Source: Spirochaetota bacterium (GTDB lineage Bacteria > Spirochaetota > UBA4802 > JAFGDQ01). Taken from it: a stretch of DNA of 42,478 nucleotides. The first letter of the stretch is position 1. Each line of letters begins with the position of its first letter. The notes beneath the pieces were generated by a model. That model saw only the letters and a list, made by a program, of their open reading frames with translations. It was not told where the DNA came from and searched no databases. Both the position numbers and the translations under genes were made by a program. This document shows, piece after piece, positions 41,823 through 42,478 of this stretch. Location: NCBI GenBank assembly GCA_016934735.1, contig JAFGSG010000019.1, forward strand, positions 1 through 42,478, written 5' to 3'.

Positions 41823-42478
41823 TTGAAAATCCCAAAATTAAAAACAAAACATCTGCTTTCAATTGCGGATTTATCAAAAGAAGAAATCATTAGCATTTTT
41901 AAATTCGGAGCTAAACTCAAAAAAGACATCAGGAACTGCCGGAAGCATAAATATTTGTCCGGTAAAACGCTTGGAATGATCTTTGAAAAAAGCTCAACAA
42001 GAACAAGAGTATCGTTTGAAACCGGCATCTTTCAGCTTGGCGGTCATGCTCTTTTCCTGGACAGCAGTGACATACAGATCGGCAGGGGTGAAACTATTGC
42101 GGATACGGCTAAAGTGCTCTCCAGATATGTTAATGGCATTATGATAAGAACATTTTCGCATTCCAATGTCGAAGATCTTGCTGCAAATTCCGATGTTCCG
42201 GTTATAAACGGCCTGTCTGACCAGACACATCCATGTCAGGCCCTTGCGGATCTGTTTACAATTTATGAAAGAGTAAATGATTTAACAAAAGTAAAGCTCG
42301 TCTATATAGGGGACGGAAACAATGTAGCGAATTCGCTAATACTAGGTGCTTCAATTTTAGGAATGAATATTTCCGTCGCCTGCCCTGAGATTTATTCACC
42401 GGAAAAAGAAATACTGGATAAAGCCGCTCAATTCTCGCTTTATTCCGGAGCGAAAATAAACATTACTCCGGATATAGA
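41823..42478 (+). CDS. argF: Ornithine carbamoyltransferase, cut by the window edge
   Basis: The frame opens with TTG at 41823, with GGAAGG 8-9 nt upstream, and reads about 218 residues to the edge without a stop. The carbamoyl-phosphate site FEKSSTRTRVSFE (~54-66), the later MIRTFSH and HPCQALADL (~135-143) are diagnostic of OTCase and distinct from aspartate transcarbamoylase. YIGDGNNVANSL begins the ornithine-binding half. The enzyme makes citrulline from ornithine in arginine synthesis. The missing part should be about 85-100 residues including the HCLP-type motif. Confidence 0.95.
   Translation, partial: MKIPKLKTKHLLSIADLSKEEIISIFKFGAKLKKDIRNCRKHKYLSGKTLGMIFEKSSTRTRVSFETGIFQLGGHALFLDSSDIQIGRGETIADTAKVLSRYVNGIMIRTFSHSNVEDLAANSDVPVINGLSDQTHPCQALADLFTIYERVNDLTKVKLVYIGDGNNVANSLILGASILGMNISVACPEIYSPEKEILDKAAQFSLYSGAKINITPDI

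Overview
The window is about 42.5 kb of bacterial chromosome from a diderm (two-membrane), rod-forming, chemotactic organism. The evidence is many lipoproteins with signal-peptidase II lipoboxes, an outer-membrane barrel protein ending in Phe, a full mreBCD-PBP2-RodA set, a bactofilin, a FapA/DUF342 protein and a complete che operon. The gene mix resembles a deep-branching spirochaete-like lineage. That placement is a guess from gene content; there is no rRNA here. The left third (about 1-15,200) is visibly richer in G+C than the AT-rich right two thirds.

Layout. 186-9493 (minus strand) is a block of large secreted lipoproteins: a beta-helix protein, two proteins built of ~48-residue repeats, a broken LVIVD-repeat gene, a DUF1566 protein and a three-module protein. 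9807-10942 holds a LuxR-type regulator and a small coiled-coil protein. 11019-11300 holds two arrays with an exact 21-bp period. 11506-15205 (plus strand) carries a FecR-domain lipoprotein, an FN3/beta-barrel protein and a beta-propeller lipoprotein. 15206-16300 is a repeat-rich stretch with a RelE-type toxin-antitoxin pair. 16301-17373 encodes an ECF sigma factor and a membrane partner. 17509-23911 is housekeeping (AmrS radical SAM, bactofilin, TPR, polyprenyl synthase, STAS, ComF, QueC, twin membrane proteins). 23964-29509 is the cell-shape operon. 29934-31626 holds two membrane-anchored proteins of unknown role. 31832-39410 is a single cheW-mcp-cheA-STAS-cheY-cheR-cheB operon. 39819-41546 is fapA, and the right edge cuts argF.

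The most interesting signal is a bipartite promoter-like element found six times with invariant spacing: a T-tract, then GTGACGATT (one GCGACGATT), exactly 12 nt, then GAACT (one GAACA, one TAACT). It stands before four lipoprotein transcription units, before the FecR gene, and before the ECF sigma gene itself. This suggests an autoregulated ECF regulon controlling a surface lipoprotein set plus a FecR lipoprotein. Five of the six units have long leaders, and all five contain potential hairpins. Two share a hairpin whose stem changes keep pairing while the loop is conserved. The FecR protein and the putative anti-sigma share a similar ~40-residue C-terminal module, and a related module opens the FN3/barrel protein. 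Together this looks like one envelope-sensing system that I do not recognise as described.
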